A stretch of 64,000 bases of DNA from Bacteroidota bacterium (GTDB lineage: Bacteria > Bacteroidota > Bacteroidia > Bacteroidales > WCHB1-69), in assembly GCA_029570835.1 (NCBI GenBank), contig JAKPTX010000117.1, positions 18,514-82,513 of the forward strand, written 5' to 3'. Shown one piece after another: positions 42,354 through 52,204 of this stretch (within the stretch, counting starts at the first letter, position 1; every line of letters starts with the position of its first letter). The translations under genes and the position numbers were made by a program. The notes under the pieces were generated by a model that did not search any database, had not been told where the DNA came from, and saw only the letters and a program-made list of their open reading frames with translations.

Positions 42354-43264
42354 TTCGATATTTAGAATCTTCCGATATTGACCCTCAACAGTGGGACCGC
42401 TGTATTGCTGCTTCCGCCTACTCTACTATTTTTGCCTCTTTTGACTTCTTGTCCGCAGCAAGTGACAGGTGGGGTGCTCTGGTGACAGAGTATTATGAAA
42501 GTGTAATGCCTTTGCCCTACCGCAACAAATTTGGAATGCGCTACGTCTTCTCTCCCCCCTTTATTTCTAGATTAGGAATATATTCAAAAAAAGAAATAGA
42601 TCACGCTTTGGAAAAAAAGATGATCGAAATGATTCCTAAAAAATTTGTGCTTACTGATCTAATTTTGCATCCTCTCCATCAATATCCCGAAACGACAACT
42701 CATGTTTCATACCAACTTGCTCTGAATCAGGAATATGAACAATTAAAAAAGCAATACAACGAAAACACCAAGCGAAATCTTAAAAAAATCAATGAAGAGG
42801 AGCTAATATACTCACAAGATGTTACAACTGAGCAAGTTATAGATCTTTTTTCCAATAATAGAGGAGAAAATGTGAAGCTACCCAACCATTTTTACAGTAC
42901 ATTAGTCCGACTGGCAGAAGAAGCCGATAAGCAGAATCGTTTGGAGAAAAAAGCAGTTTATGATCGATCGGGGAACCTGCTTGCCGGTGCGCTTTTTTTG
43001 CATGATTATCAAAGGGTTTGGTTTTGGTTTTCCGGTCGGGATCAAGCAAAAAGTGATCAAATGGGAATGTTTTATCTTATTGATCAATGGATTCGTCAAA
43101 ATGTCAACCACAATCTGATTTTGGATTTCAACGGCTCTAATAATCCCAATATTGCCCGCTTTTATCATGGATTTGGAGCAGAAAAATATGAGTATCCTTT
43201 CTATCAAAAGAAAAAAAAAGGAATAAAAATGATAATTTCTGCCTATCGATATCTAATAAAATAG
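42350..43264 (+). CDS. GNAT/FemAB-like N-acyltransferase
   Basis: A 304-aa protein of the FemAB-related GNAT group seen in Bacteroidota surface-polysaccharide clusters. The first half has FDFLSAASDRWGALV and YVFSPPFISRLGIYS; the second has LYSQDVTTEQVIDLFSNNRGENVKL and the final FNGSNNPNIARFYHGFGAEKYEYPFYQ. Translational coupling to rfbB suggests it acylates a dTDP-sugar or a glycan; the acyl donor is unknown. Confidence 0.8.
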   Translation: MIRYLESSDIDPQQWDRCIAASAYSTIFASFDFLSAASDRWGALVTEYYESVMPLPYRNKFGMRYVFSPPFISRLGIYSKKEIDHALEKKMIEMIPKKFVLTDLILHPLHQYPETTTHVSYQLALNQEYEQLKKQYNENTKRNLKKINEEELIYSQDVTTEQVIDLFSNNRGENVKLPNHFYSTLVRLAEEADKQNRLEKKAVYDRSGNLLAGALFLHDYQRVWFWFSGRDQAKSDQMGMFYLIDQWIRQNVNHNLILDFNGSNNPNIARFYHGFGAEKYEYPFYQKKKKGIKMIISAYRYLIK

Positions 43265-43289
43265 TATCTTTACGGAAAAAATAAGAATC

Positions 43290-43952
43290 ATGTTAACAGT
43301 ACACAATTTAGGAGCCACCAATTCGATTTTCAATCAGTTTATTGCTGAGATCAGAAGTATTAAAGATCAAGGAGATAGCATGCGTTTCAGACGCAATATG
43401 GAACGAATGGGTGAAATTTTTGCGTATGAAATCAGTAAAACTTTGCGATATAAAAAAGAGGAGATCTCGACTCCTTTTGGTATTACTTCGCTTCCATTAA
43501 TTCAGAGACAACCTGTCATCGCGACCATTTTACGTGCCGGTTTGCCGCTTCATCAAGGGTTTCTCAACTATTTTGACAAAGCTGAAAATGCTTTTGTATC
43601 CGCTTACCGTAAGCATCACCGTGACAGAAGTTTTGAGATCCAGCTCGATTATATCTCTTGTCCCGAGATTACCAATAAGACCTTAATTATTACGGATCCG
43701 ATGATTGCCACCGGACAGTCGATGTGTATTGTTTACGAAGCGCTGCTTGAGAACGGAAAACCCAAACATACTCACATTGTTACCTCCATCATTAGTTCTC
43801 AGGGGTTAGAGTATCTGCAATCGCATCTTCCGCCGTTGAAATGCACTCTCTGGGTAGGCGCAATAGATGATGGTTTAACAGCACAATCTTATATTGTGCC
43901 CGGTTTGGGTGATGCCGGTGATTTGGCGTTTGGCAATAAAGCCCAAGATTAA
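43290..43952 (+). CDS. upp: Uracil phosphoribosyltransferase
   Basis: Salvages uracil to UMP with PRPP. The PRPP loop is TLIITDPMIATGQSMCIVYEALL; earlier ATILRAGLPLHQGF and the final region VWVGAIDDGL... GLGDAGDLAFG-like (here LWVGAIDDGLTAQSYIVPGLGDAGDLAFG) bind uracil. 220 aa. Convergent with gcvP. Confidence 0.92.
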   Translation: MLTVHNLGATNSIFNQFIAEIRSIKDQGDSMRFRRNMERMGEIFAYEISKTLRYKKEEISTPFGITSLPLIQRQPVIATILRAGLPLHQGFLNYFDKAENAFVSAYRKHHRDRSFEIQLDYISCPEITNKTLIITDPMIATGQSMCIVYEALLENGKPKHTHIVTSIISSQGLEYLQSHLPPLKCTLWVGAIDDGLTAQSYIVPGLGDAGDLAFGNKAQD

Positions 43953-43980
43953 TTTAGTTTATTACTTTTCTTTTGGAAAT

Positions 43981-44010
43981 AAAAAAAAGGGGGGGACGCA
44001 AATTCCCCCC
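43981..44010 (-). terminator. G/C-tract terminator between upp and gcvP
   Basis: GGGGGG / CCCCCC stem around ACGCAAATT, with eight A on the left that read as a T-tract on the minus strand, 12 bp after the gcvP stop. The left flank (TTTTGGAAATAAAAAAAA) matches the A/T side of the 50-bp element, suggesting a half-element recruited as a terminator. Confidence 0.75.
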
Positions 44011-44021
44011 TCTTTGATTCT

Positions 44022-46886
44022 TTATTCGTAGTAATCTTCACAACTACACATTAAGTTCCTGTCCCCATGAGCTTCGTTCACTTTACTTACTGTTGGCCAA
44101 TATTTTTCAGTGTGTGGCTGTGGGAATGCTGCTCTTTGACGAGTATAAGGTCTTGTCCACTCATCGGCACAAATCACTTGCATGGTGTGTGGAGCATTCT
44201 TGATTAAGTTGTTCTCACGATCTGCTTTACCCTCTTCAATCTCTCTGATCTCCTCACGGATTGAGATGAGGGCATCACATAATCTGTCTATTTCACTTAG
44301 TGGTTCACTTTCAGTAGGCTCAATCATCAATGTTCCATGTACCGGGAATGCCACTGTTGGAGCGTGGAAACCGTAGTCCATCAAACGTTTCGCAATATCT
44401 CCTACCAGAACACCTGCTGTCTTATCAAACTCATTGCAATCGATAATAAATTCATGAGCGCACATACCTTTCTCACCGGTGTACAAAATAGGATAATGAT
44501 CTTGTAAACGCACTCTCATATAGTTGGCATTTAATATGGCCATCTCAGTAGCTGACTTCAATCCGGGACCACCTAACATTTTCAGATAACCGTAAGTGGT
44601 GGGTAATGCTGCCGGACTACCATAAGGAGCTGCAGAAACCTGACTTCCATGAGTTCCACCGGTTGGTACCAACACGTGGTTAGGTAGGAAATCCACTAAA
44701 TGTTCAGCCACACCGATAGGTCCAATTCCGGGACCACCACCACCGTGAGGAATCGCAAAAGTTTTATGCAGATTCAAGTGACAAACATCAGCTCCCATGT
44801 AGCCTGGGGAGGTTAAGCCTACCTGAGCATTCATGTTAGCTCCGTCCATATAAACTTGTCCGCCATTTTCGTGAATAATATTGATAATCTCTAAGATTGC
44901 TTCTTCAAACACCCCGTGAGTTGATGGATAAGTTACCATCAAGCAGGAAAGTTTATCTCTGTGTTCTACCGCTTTAGCTCTCAAGTCTTCCACGTCAATC
45001 TCCCCTTTATCAGTAGATTTCACGATTACAATATCCAAACCGGCTTTAGCAGCTGATGCAGGATTAGTACCGTGAGCAGAAGCAGGAATCAAACAAACAG
45101 TTCTGTGTCCCTCTCCTTTACTAATTTGATAGTTACGGATCGTGGTTAAACCGGCATACTCTCCGGCAGCCCCCGAATTAGGTTGGAAAGAGATCGCTTT
45201 GAAGCCCGTAATTAAACTCAACCACTCATCCATCTCCTCAATCATTTCCATAAAGCCTTCTGCTTGATCAAGCGGAGCAAATGGGTGAATAGCTCCCACT
45301 TCTGTCCAGGTTAATGGGAATACCTCAGCAGCTGCGTTCAACTTCATGGTACAAGATCCAAGAGGAATCATTGCTCTGTTTAAAGAAAGATCCTTCACCT
45401 CAAGCAGTTTCATATATCTCATCATTTCTGTCTCAGAGTGATATTTGTGGAACACTTCGTGAGTCATAAAATCAGAGGTACGATGTAAAGATTCAGGAAT
45501 ATGCAATGCCGGAACACAATTACCGGTGCAAACATAAGGCTTATGCTCTTTATTAACAGCTTTTGCCAACACTTCCAAAATCTCATTCACATCCTCTAAC
45601 AATACAGTTTCATCCAATGAGATAGTTAAACACTCATCGCACCAGTAGTAGAAGTTGATTTGATGTTCTAGTGCTACCTTTTTAACTTGTTCTGTATTAA
45701 ACCCTTGTGGAACCTGCAAGCAAACTGTATCGAAAAAGTTTTGATTGTGTTGTTTATATCCCAATTTTTCAGCTTCGTTAGCCAAAATACCGGTCAAAAC
45801 ATTAATTTTTGTTGCTTTATCTTTCAATCCTTTTGGACCATGCCACAATGCGTAAAATCCGGCTGATATAGCAGAAAGTACAGATGCGGTACAGATATTG
45901 GAGGTTGCTCTTTCTCTCTTGATATGTTGCTCTCTGGTTTGAAGTGCCATTCTCAACGCTTTATTTCCTTGTGCGTCAATGGTTACTCCGATAATTCTAC
46001 CGGGCATCTGCCTCTTCATGCTCTCATTACAAGCAAAGTAACCTGCATGAGGTCCACCAAAGCCCATTGTAGCTCCAAAACGTTGGGTATTCCCTACCAC
46101 ACCATCAGCACCCCATTCTCCCGGAGGAGTTAAAAGAGTCAGAGCCAAAAGATCAGCAGCAACTCCTACGAAAATTCCTTTTTCTTTGGCATCTTTAACA
46201 AATGAGGTATAATCAACAACTCGTCCCCAACTACCGGGATATTGAAGCATCAAACCAAAGTAAGTATTATCCAATGTGGTTTTAAACGGATCACCTGAAA
46301 CTACCTCAATACCTTGTGGTCTGGCATTTGTTTTGATCACCTCTAAAGTTTGAGGGAAAAGGTCTTCAGCTACAAAAAATTTGTTTACGTTGTTTTTAAC
46401 CATGTCACGAGGTCTGCTGTTGAAAAACATCAACATCAACTCAGCCGCAGATGTTGCCTCATCCAGCATAGATGCGTTTGCCAAATCCATTCCGGTTAAA
46501 TCGCATAACATGGTTTGATAATTCAATAATGCTTCCAAACGCCCTTGGGCAATCTCCGCCTGATAGGGAGTATAAGCCGTGTACCATCCGGGATTTTCAG
46601 TAATATTTCTCTGAATTACAGCGGGAGTATAGGAATTGTAATAACCCATTCCTATATAGGATTTATAAATCTTATTTTTGGCAAACAATGCTCTTACATG
46701 TTTTAAATAAACCCCTTCGGTCATCCCTTCGGGAAGAGGAAGATCCTCTTTGAAACGAATTGCAGCAGGAACAGTTTGTTCAATCAACTCCTCCATACTG
46801 TTCACTCCGATTCTTTTCAACATCACGTCCACCTCTTCCGGAGTTGGCCCATTATGTCTGTCCTTAAAGTCGTCTTTAATAATCAT
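44022..46886 (-). CDS. gcvP: Glycine dehydrogenase (decarboxylating), P protein
   Basis: PLP enzyme that decarboxylates glycine and hands the aminomethyl group to GcvH. The start MIIKDDFKDRHNGPTPEEV is chosen because a -7 box lies at 46942. The 954-aa chain is the full-length homodimeric form. The PLP lysine lies in VCHLNLHKTFAIPHGGGGPGIG; SYTPAVIQRNITENPGWYTAYTPYQAEIAQGR and GSCTMKLNAAAE are also diagnostic. Monocistronic, convergent with upp. Confidence 0.96.
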   Translation of the reverse strand: MIIKDDFKDRHNGPTPEEVDVMLKRIGVNSMEELIEQTVPAAIRFKEDLPLPEGMTEGVYLKHVRALFAKNKIYKSYIGMGYYNSYTPAVIQRNITENPGWYTAYTPYQAEIAQGRLEALLNYQTMLCDLTGMDLANASMLDEATSAAELMLMFFNSRPRDMVKNNVNKFFVAEDLFPQTLEVIKTNARPQGIEVVSGDPFKTTLDNTYFGLMLQYPGSWGRVVDYTSFVKDAKEKGIFVGVAADLLALTLLTPPGEWGADGVVGNTQRFGATMGFGGPHAGYFACNESMKRQMPGRIIGVTIDAQGNKALRMALQTREQHIKRERATSNICTASVLSAISAGFYALWHGPKGLKDKATKINVLTGILANEAEKLGYKQHNQNFFDTVCLQVPQGFNTEQVKKVALEHQINFYYWCDECLTISLDETVLLEDVNEILEVLAKAVNKEHKPYVCTGNCVPALHIPESLHRTSDFMTHEVFHKYHSETEMMRYMKLLEVKDLSLNRAMIPLGSCTMKLNAAAEVFPLTWTEVGAIHPFAPLDQAEGFMEMIEEMDEWLSLITGFKAISFQPNSGAAGEYAGLTTIRNYQISKGEGHRTVCLIPASAHGTNPASAAKAGLDIVIVKSTDKGEIDVEDLRAKAVEHRDKLSCLMVTYPSTHGVFEEAILEIINIIHENGGQVYMDGANMNAQVGLTSPGYMGADVCHLNLHKTFAIPHGGGGPGIGPIGVAEHLVDFLPNHVLVPTGGTHGSQVSAAPYGSPAALPTTYGYLKMLGGPGLKSATEMAILNANYMRVRLQDHYPILYTGEKGMCAHEFIIDCNEFDKTAGVLVGDIAKRLMDYGFHAPTVAFPVHGTLMIEPTESEPLSEIDRLCDALISIREEIREIEEGKADRENNLIKNAPHTMQVICADEWTRPYTRQRAAFPQPHTEKYWPTVSKVNEAHGDRNLMCSCEDYYE

Positions 46887-46941
46887 ATACAATCTATATT
46901 TTACGTTAAACATCCGTTTGTTTCGGGAAAAACCCAATCTG

Positions 46942-46949
46942 CAAAGATA
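46942..46949 (-). promoter_or_regulatory. Putative -7 box of gcvP
   Basis: CAAAGATA on the plus strand reads TATCTTTG on the minus strand. The leader to 46886 would be about 50 nt. Confidence 0.6.
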
Positions 46950-46998
46950 TAAAAAATAATTGTGTTATACCCTATTAGAGGAGATCATAAAAAAGTTG

Positions 46999-47006
46999 TA
47001 TTTTTG
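46999..47006 (+). promoter_or_regulatory. Putative -7 box of the GT4/rlmD operon
   Basis: TATTTTTG only 9 bases before the ATG at 47015, so the message would be almost leaderless. Confidence 0.5.
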
Positions 47007-47014
47007 CATTTTAT

Positions 47015-48181
47015 ATGAAAATTGTAGTCCTTTTATCGCGAGTTCCTTATCCCTTGGAAAAGGGTGATAAGTTGCGTGCATACTACCAGATCAGAGAGCT
47101 CTCAAAAAATCATGAGATCTATCTGGTAGCACTGAACGACACTCAGTTACATCCCGATGCCATCAAAAAGCTACAACCACTCTGTAAAGAGTTGATCATT
47201 CTGAATCTTTCCTGGTGGACACACTTTTTGGGGCTGATCAAAGCATTTTTTACTAAAATTCCTTTTCAATGCGGATATTTCTATTCTCGTAAAGCGAAAA
47301 AACAGTTTCATCAACATGTGGAGCGGATTCAACCGGATCATATCTATGCTCAAATTATTCGTGTTGCGGAATATGTCAAGATGCTACCCTACCCCAAAAC
47401 ATTGGATTATCAGGATGTTTTTTCAATGGGGATTTATCGTCGTTTTCAAAAAGCTCCTTTTTATCTGAAACCTATCTTTTTGTGGGAATACAAGAAATTG
47501 CAACGCTATGAAAATCATGTTTTCTCCCTGTTTGACAACCTTACCATTATCACAGCGATTGACCGCAGTTTGATTCCTCATCCGGATAGAAATCAAATCC
47601 ATGTGATCGCCAACGGCGTTGATCTTTCCATCTACAACTCGATCAATGTGCGTAAAAACTATGATCTTATTTTCTCCGGAAACATGAACTATCCGCCCAA
47701 TATTGATGCAGCAGAATACTTGGCAAAGAAGATCTTCCCGGAATTGAAAGAAACCTATCCCTACCTGAAACTGGTTCTGTGTGGTGCTTCTCCTCATGCC
47801 CGTGTAAAAGCCTTAGCCAACGAAGATATTATTGTTACCGGATGGGTCGATTCCATGGTAGATTACTATGCCCAATCCAAAATATTTATCGCTCCCATGC
47901 GTTTGGGTACCGGTTTACAAAACAAACTGATGGAAGCAATGGCCATGAAACTCCCCTGTATCACCTCTCCACTAGCGGGGAAACCCCTCGAAGGAATCCA
48001 ATATAATCGGGATATCATCGTTTGTGAATCTACTGACGATTACATAGAAGCAGTGAAAATGCTGATCGAAAATCCGGATAAGTACCATGAAATAAGAAAC
48101 AACGGGTACCAATTTGTAAAAGAACGATACAACTGGGAGAAAATCACTGCCAAGTTGGAGCAACTCATGAGTGAAAAATAA
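47015..48181 (+). CDS. Glycosyltransferase family 4
   Basis: A 388-aa GT-B enzyme. N-terminal LLSRVPYPLEKGDKLRAYYQI, the mid-protein IANGVDLSIYN, and the donor-binding domain LIFSGNMNYPPNIDAAEYL, VTGWVDSMVDYYAQSKIFIAPMRLGTGLQNKLMEAMAMKLPCITS are typical of GT4 enzymes in exopolysaccharide pathways (the PLLxGTGLQNK..EAMA pattern resembles exosortase-linked and hopanoid-type transferases). Substrate unknown. Starts 14 bp before rlmD. Confidence 0.88.
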   Translation: MKIVVLLSRVPYPLEKGDKLRAYYQIRELSKNHEIYLVALNDTQLHPDAIKKLQPLCKELIILNLSWWTHFLGLIKAFFTKIPFQCGYFYSRKAKKQFHQHVERIQPDHIYAQIIRVAEYVKMLPYPKTLDYQDVFSMGIYRRFQKAPFYLKPIFLWEYKKLQRYENHVFSLFDNLTIITAIDRSLIPHPDRNQIHVIANGVDLSIYNSINVRKNYDLIFSGNMNYPPNIDAAEYLAKKIFPELKETYPYLKLVLCGASPHARVKALANEDIIVTGWVDSMVDYYAQSKIFIAPMRLGTGLQNKLMEAMAMKLPCITSPLAGKPLEGIQYNRDIIVCESTDDYIEAVKMLIENPDKYHEIRNNGYQFVKERYNWEKITAKLEQLMSEK

Positions 48182-48194
48182 CTAAATTTAAAAG

Positions 48195-49607
48195 ATGAGT
48201 AAAAAATTAAGTCCATATATTCTGGAGAATATAGAGATCATTGATATTGGGTCTGAAGGTAAAAGTATTGCTAAACAGGAAGGGATGGTAATTTTTATCC
48301 CAATGGGAGTACCCGGCGATATTGTTGATATTCGGATTATTAAGAAAAGAAAAGGATATATGGAGGGGATCATTACTCAAATCAAACAACCCTCTCCGCT
48401 TCGTATTGCACCACGCTGCTCTCATTTTGGAGTATGTGGCGGCTGTAAATGGCAAATTTTACCCTATCAGCAACAGCTCCAATTCAAACAACAGCAAATA
48501 TATGATAACTTTAAGCATTTAGGTAAGTTTGAATTTCCTGAAATGGAGCCGATTTTGGGATCAGAAAATGAGTATTACTACAGAAATAAGCTGGAGTTTA
48601 CTTTCTCTGACTCCCGTTGGCTGGATCAGGAGGATCTGGAACATCGCGATCAGTTGAATCTCAATGGGTTAGGATTTCACGTTCCGGGAAAATTTGACAA
48701 AGTGGTGGATATTGAACATTGCTACCTCCAGGAGGACCCCAGCAATCAAATCCGATTGGCAGTTAAAAAGCAAGCTTTAGCGAAAGGAATTCCCTTTTAC
48801 AATATCAAAACACATACAGGCATACTGCGCAATCTGATTATCCGAACGCATGGTCCCGGACAATTAATGGTAATTTTAGTAGTTAAAAGTGTTACTCCTG
48901 AAGTAATGGAACTGCTCCAATTCCTGGTTGAACAGTTCCCTGAAATCAGCTCTTTGCACTATGTCATCAATACCAAACTCAACGACTCTATCTCCGATCT
49001 CCCCACTGAACTATTCCATGGGAATCCTCATGTTAAAGCCAAAATGGAAGAGCTGGAGTTTATCATCAGTCCCGTTTCATTCTATCAGACCAACTCACAA
49101 CAAGCTTATCGCTTGTACCAGGTTGTTCGGGAATGGGCTGAAATTCAACCCGATGAGATTGTGTACGACCTCTATACCGGAACAGGTACGATTGCCAACT
49201 TTGTTGCCCACCAGGCAAAAAAAGTAGTAGGAATTGAATATGTTGAAAGTGCGATTGAAGATGCATGGGTCAACTCCCGCAACAACGGAATTGAAAATAG
49301 TTTCTTTATTGCCGGCGATATCAAGGATATTCTCACCTCTTCCTTTGTGAAAGAGCAAGGTAAACCCAATGTGGTGATCACCGACCCTCCACGTGCCGGA
49401 ATGCATCCTGCCGTTGTTGAACAACTTTTGAAAATTTTACCGGATCGAATTGTATATGTGAGCTGCAATCCGGCTACTCAGGCTCGTGACATTACATTAT
49501 TGGCAGCCCACTACAAAGTAGTCAAAGTGCAACCTGTAGATATGTTTCCTCATACTCACCATTTAGAAAATGTGGTGCTCCTGAAAAGAAACACCACACT
49601 CAATTAA
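48195..49607 (+). CDS. rlmD: 23S rRNA (uracil-1939-C5)-methyltransferase RlmD-like
   Basis: A 470-aa RNA m5U methyltransferase. An N-terminal TRAM domain is followed by an Fe-S cluster set (CSHFGVCGGCKWQ), then DLYTGTGTIANFVA for AdoMet, the catalytic region TDPPRAGMHPAVVEQL and YVSCNPATQARD with the nucleophilic Cys. RumA/TrmFO-like subgroups are hard to separate by motif; RlmD or RlmCD is the safest label for Bacteroidota. Confidence 0.92.
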   Translation: MSKKLSPYILENIEIIDIGSEGKSIAKQEGMVIFIPMGVPGDIVDIRIIKKRKGYMEGIITQIKQPSPLRIAPRCSHFGVCGGCKWQILPYQQQLQFKQQQIYDNFKHLGKFEFPEMEPILGSENEYYYRNKLEFTFSDSRWLDQEDLEHRDQLNLNGLGFHVPGKFDKVVDIEHCYLQEDPSNQIRLAVKKQALAKGIPFYNIKTHTGILRNLIIRTHGPGQLMVILVVKSVTPEVMELLQFLVEQFPEISSLHYVINTKLNDSISDLPTELFHGNPHVKAKMEELEFIISPVSFYQTNSQQAYRLYQVVREWAEIQPDEIVYDLYTGTGTIANFVAHQAKKVVGIEYVESAIEDAWVNSRNNGIENSFFIAGDIKDILTSSFVKEQGKPNVVITDPPRAGMHPAVVEQLLKILPDRIVYVSCNPATQARDITLLAAHYKVVKVQPVDMFPHTHHLENVVLLKRNTTLN

Positions 49608-49626
49608 TCCGATAAAATCACTGCTT

Positions 49627-51237
49627 TTAGTAGTGATTAATCTGTTTATCTTTAGGATATTTCAACGTATATTTCAACGTCACGACCTTCATTTCATTGG
49701 AGTTGAGATTCAAATTCCATTCCACTCTTCCGCGCTCTTTGTCTAACTTACCACCATCCAAATCAACAACATCGACACTGATTTCTCCTACTTTTGAAAT
49801 CGGAACCTGATCAGCTATCATAATATTGATTGGATAAGATTTATTGTTTCTCACGGTAATTTTATAAGACGCATTTTCCCTTCTATTGCTTCCGATGATC
49901 GTTTTCTCCGAATAGTTTTCTACTCGCTCACGTTTCACAATAACGTTATGATCTACGCCAAAAGAGAGTTGTAAAGTATCTTGATATTGTCCGGTATTGA
50001 GTCTTGATTCCCCCACATAACTATTCTCCATAAACAACTTGGCAACACCACTCGCCAATTCAGCTTTTTTCCAATCATGAATTTTAGCAATCAAATACAC
50101 TTTTTCACTTAATTTAGGTACAGCCTGATACTCAAAAGAAGCATCTACTTTGGTTTCTCCGTAAGAAATCAACATCGATTTAGGAGAAGAGGGGATCGTT
50201 TGACGAGCCGCTACTTTATACTCCTTAATGATCTCCATTTGAGAAAATCCCGAGGTTTCGGGAATAGCTTCGTCAAAACTCTCTTGTGAAAATTCAAATG
50301 TTATCTCTTCTTTTGAACGAGGTGACGCAGCTTTATTCGACATTATTGCTCCTCCTACAACCATAGGCTGAGGAGTTACAAAGGACAAAAAGTAAGGATA
50401 CAGTGTCGGTATTTGAGCTGAAAGCTGAGGTTGTGCCGTAGAAAGCAGAATTGAAACTTTTTCCCAATCTACTTGTGTTTGTTGTAGAATATTAGCATAA
50501 TAGGTTATTTCCAATGGTTTATCAAAGCCTACAAACTTAATATCATAGCTTGGGTACCAGGAAGCGTTATGAGTATAAACTGAAAAAGAGAGTTTTGAAC
50601 TCTTATTCGCTTTAGCTTGAATAGTTAGCGTTAAAACTCCTGAAGGAGTTGAAGGTATGCGAGTTAGAGTTCCCAATTGATTATTTAGCTTATCCAACTC
50701 CTCTCTATATTTTTTAACTGTCCGATCTCTTTTTTGAATATCCAAAGTCAAAGCCTCCAGATTGCTCCCATAAATTTGGTTCATCTGTTTAAAATTTTCC
50801 GGAGAAATCGGATCATTTTTCCCGGAAAGCTGTTTGTTTTGATTTAGAAAATCGATCTTATCGCGATTCACCTTGATCATAATCTCCTCATCTTCAATTT
50901 TAAAAGTCAACTCCTCAACCTGCTTTTTCAACTGTTTAATCTCATCACTTTTAGGATTTTCCGTCAGATAATCGGTACTCACCTGAACATTGACTATTGA
51001 GAAATTAGGATCCGATACCACTCTGATACTCTCCTGACTGATGTTAGGAAGTAAATTGGGAATAACCAATGTCATAGGACCGGCTTGTGCTTGGAAATCA
51101 GCAATATACTCTAGTTGAGCTCCAATAGGATATACAATTACCTGATCAATTTTTGCCTGAACTTTTTTCTCAACCTGAGCTGATAAAAAACAGGTCGTAC
51201 CCAATAATAACAAGGTAAACAGCATTAATCTCTTCAT
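49627..51237 (-). CDS. DUF4139 / MuiA-family secreted protein
   Basis: A 536-aa protein with signal ending CFLSAQ. The N-terminal DUF4140-like part (KIDQVIVYPIGAQLEYIADF, LTLVIPNLLPNISQESIRV), a coiled coil (~90-190, EIKQLKKQVEELTFKIEDEE) and the DUF4139 beta region (ASWYPSYDIKFVGFDKPLEITYYANI) are in the usual order; C-terminal SYKITVRNNKSYPINIMIADQVP is typical. Role unknown; the mucoidy inhibitor name comes from an early mutant. Confidence 0.88.
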   Translation of the reverse strand: MKRLMLFTLLLLGTTCFLSAQVEKKVQAKIDQVIVYPIGAQLEYIADFQAQAGPMTLVIPNLLPNISQESIRVVSDPNFSIVNVQVSTDYLTENPKSDEIKQLKKQVEELTFKIEDEEIMIKVNRDKIDFLNQNKQLSGKNDPISPENFKQMNQIYGSNLEALTLDIQKRDRTVKKYREELDKLNNQLGTLTRIPSTPSGVLTLTIQAKANKSSKLSFSVYTHNASWYPSYDIKFVGFDKPLEITYYANILQQTQVDWEKVSILLSTAQPQLSAQIPTLYPYFLSFVTPQPMVVGGAIMSNKAASPRSKEEITFEFSQESFDEAIPETSGFSQMEIIKEYKVAARQTIPSSPKSMLISYGETKVDASFEYQAVPKLSEKVYLIAKIHDWKKAELASGVAKLFMENSYVGESRLNTGQYQDTLQLSFGVDHNVIVKRERVENYSEKTIIGSNRRENASYKITVRNNKSYPINIMIADQVPISKVGEISVDVVDLDGGKLDKERGRVEWNLNLNSNEMKVVTLKYTLKYPKDKQINHY

Positions 51238-51319
51238 GATATAAAATTTAAGGTTATAATCGTTTAGACCCCCTCTACTTTAAAAAGTTAAGTATAAAAG
51301 AGTCCCATTTTAAAAATTT

Positions 51320-52204
51320 CTACTTGGATTGCCGCATAAACAGGAACAATTTATACAGATTAAATAAAAAGATAGAACTATTTCCATTTTTGAGCAGGAA
51401 GAGTAGTAATGGATTGGTTATCAATCCAATGGGATTCAAAATAAATTTCCATTTTTTTACTTTCTCGTACACCCGCAACAATCTCACCTGTTCTACCAAA
51501 TAAGGATTATCTTTGTTTTTCAGGTAAATCTGATACAAGTTTTCCACTCCTTGTTTGGTTTTTTCCAGAAAAACCGGGTTAGTTTCGATATCTCCATTCA
51601 AAATTGGATTCTCTATATGCAAAATCTGCACTCCTCTTTCCAGTAATTGCAATCCAAACAGCGTATCCTCGTGTCCATACTGCGTTAACTGTTCATCAAA
51701 CTGCACCTGTTCCAGCAACGCTTTCGATATCAGGAAGTTATTAGTCATAAAGGAACTGTTCGGGTTTTCTTTTCTTTTCCATGCCGGTTCACTTTCCACC
51801 CGATGTCCATATTTCCATCTTAATTTTTTATTTCCTTTTAATAATTGGGGGGGATAAACCCTCCCTCCACACACTATTTGTGGCTTGCTATCGAGCAGAT
51901 TGAGGTACTGCTCCAGGAACTGATCCGATATAATCAACGCATCGCAATCCAGGAAAAGTAAGTAGGGATAGCTCGCATACTGCAAAAACAGATTTCTGAT
52001 TTTCGCGCGCCCTACGTTTTTTTCCAGCTCAATATAGCGGCAGGAATCAGCAAAAGTTCTGTAAATCTCTCTGTATTTCTCTTCCGAAGCATCATCAATC
52101 AGGATCAAATCTGCCGGTTGATCCAATTGATCGATCTGTTTGATGAGTTCCCGAATTAAGGGAGAGGCATCAAAGTTAAACAGAGGAATACAGACAGAAA
52201 TCAT
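51320..52204 (-). CDS. Glycosyltransferase family 2
   Basis: A 294-aa GT-A enzyme. It opens MISVCIPLFNFDASPLIREL, then LILIDDASEEKYREI, the DXD-like LLFLDCDALII and the C-terminal GHEDTLFGLQLL (the ED motif). A C-terminal helix (LITNPLLLFLLKNGNSSIFLFNLYKLFLF) may attach it to the membrane. The gene overlaps the downstream end of the mechanosensitive channel gene by four bases, so they are co-translated. Confidence 0.88.
   Translation of the reverse strand: MISVCIPLFNFDASPLIRELIKQIDQLDQPADLILIDDASEEKYREIYRTFADSCRYIELEKNVGRAKIRNLFLQYASYPYLLFLDCDALIISDQFLEQYLNLLDSKPQIVCGGRVYPPQLLKGNKKLRWKYGHRVESEPAWKRKENPNSSFMTNNFLISKALLEQVQFDEQLTQYGHEDTLFGLQLLERGVQILHIENPILNGDIETNPVFLEKTKQGVENLYQIYLKNKDNPYLVEQVRLLRVYEKVKKWKFILNPIGLITNPLLLFLLKNGNSSIFLFNLYKLFLFMRQSK

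Noticed and set aside
49616-49638. AATCACT/AGTGATT hairpin between rlmD and the MuiA-like gene
   Set aside because: Stem overlaps the last codons of the minus-strand gene and has no T-tract; too weak to call a terminator.
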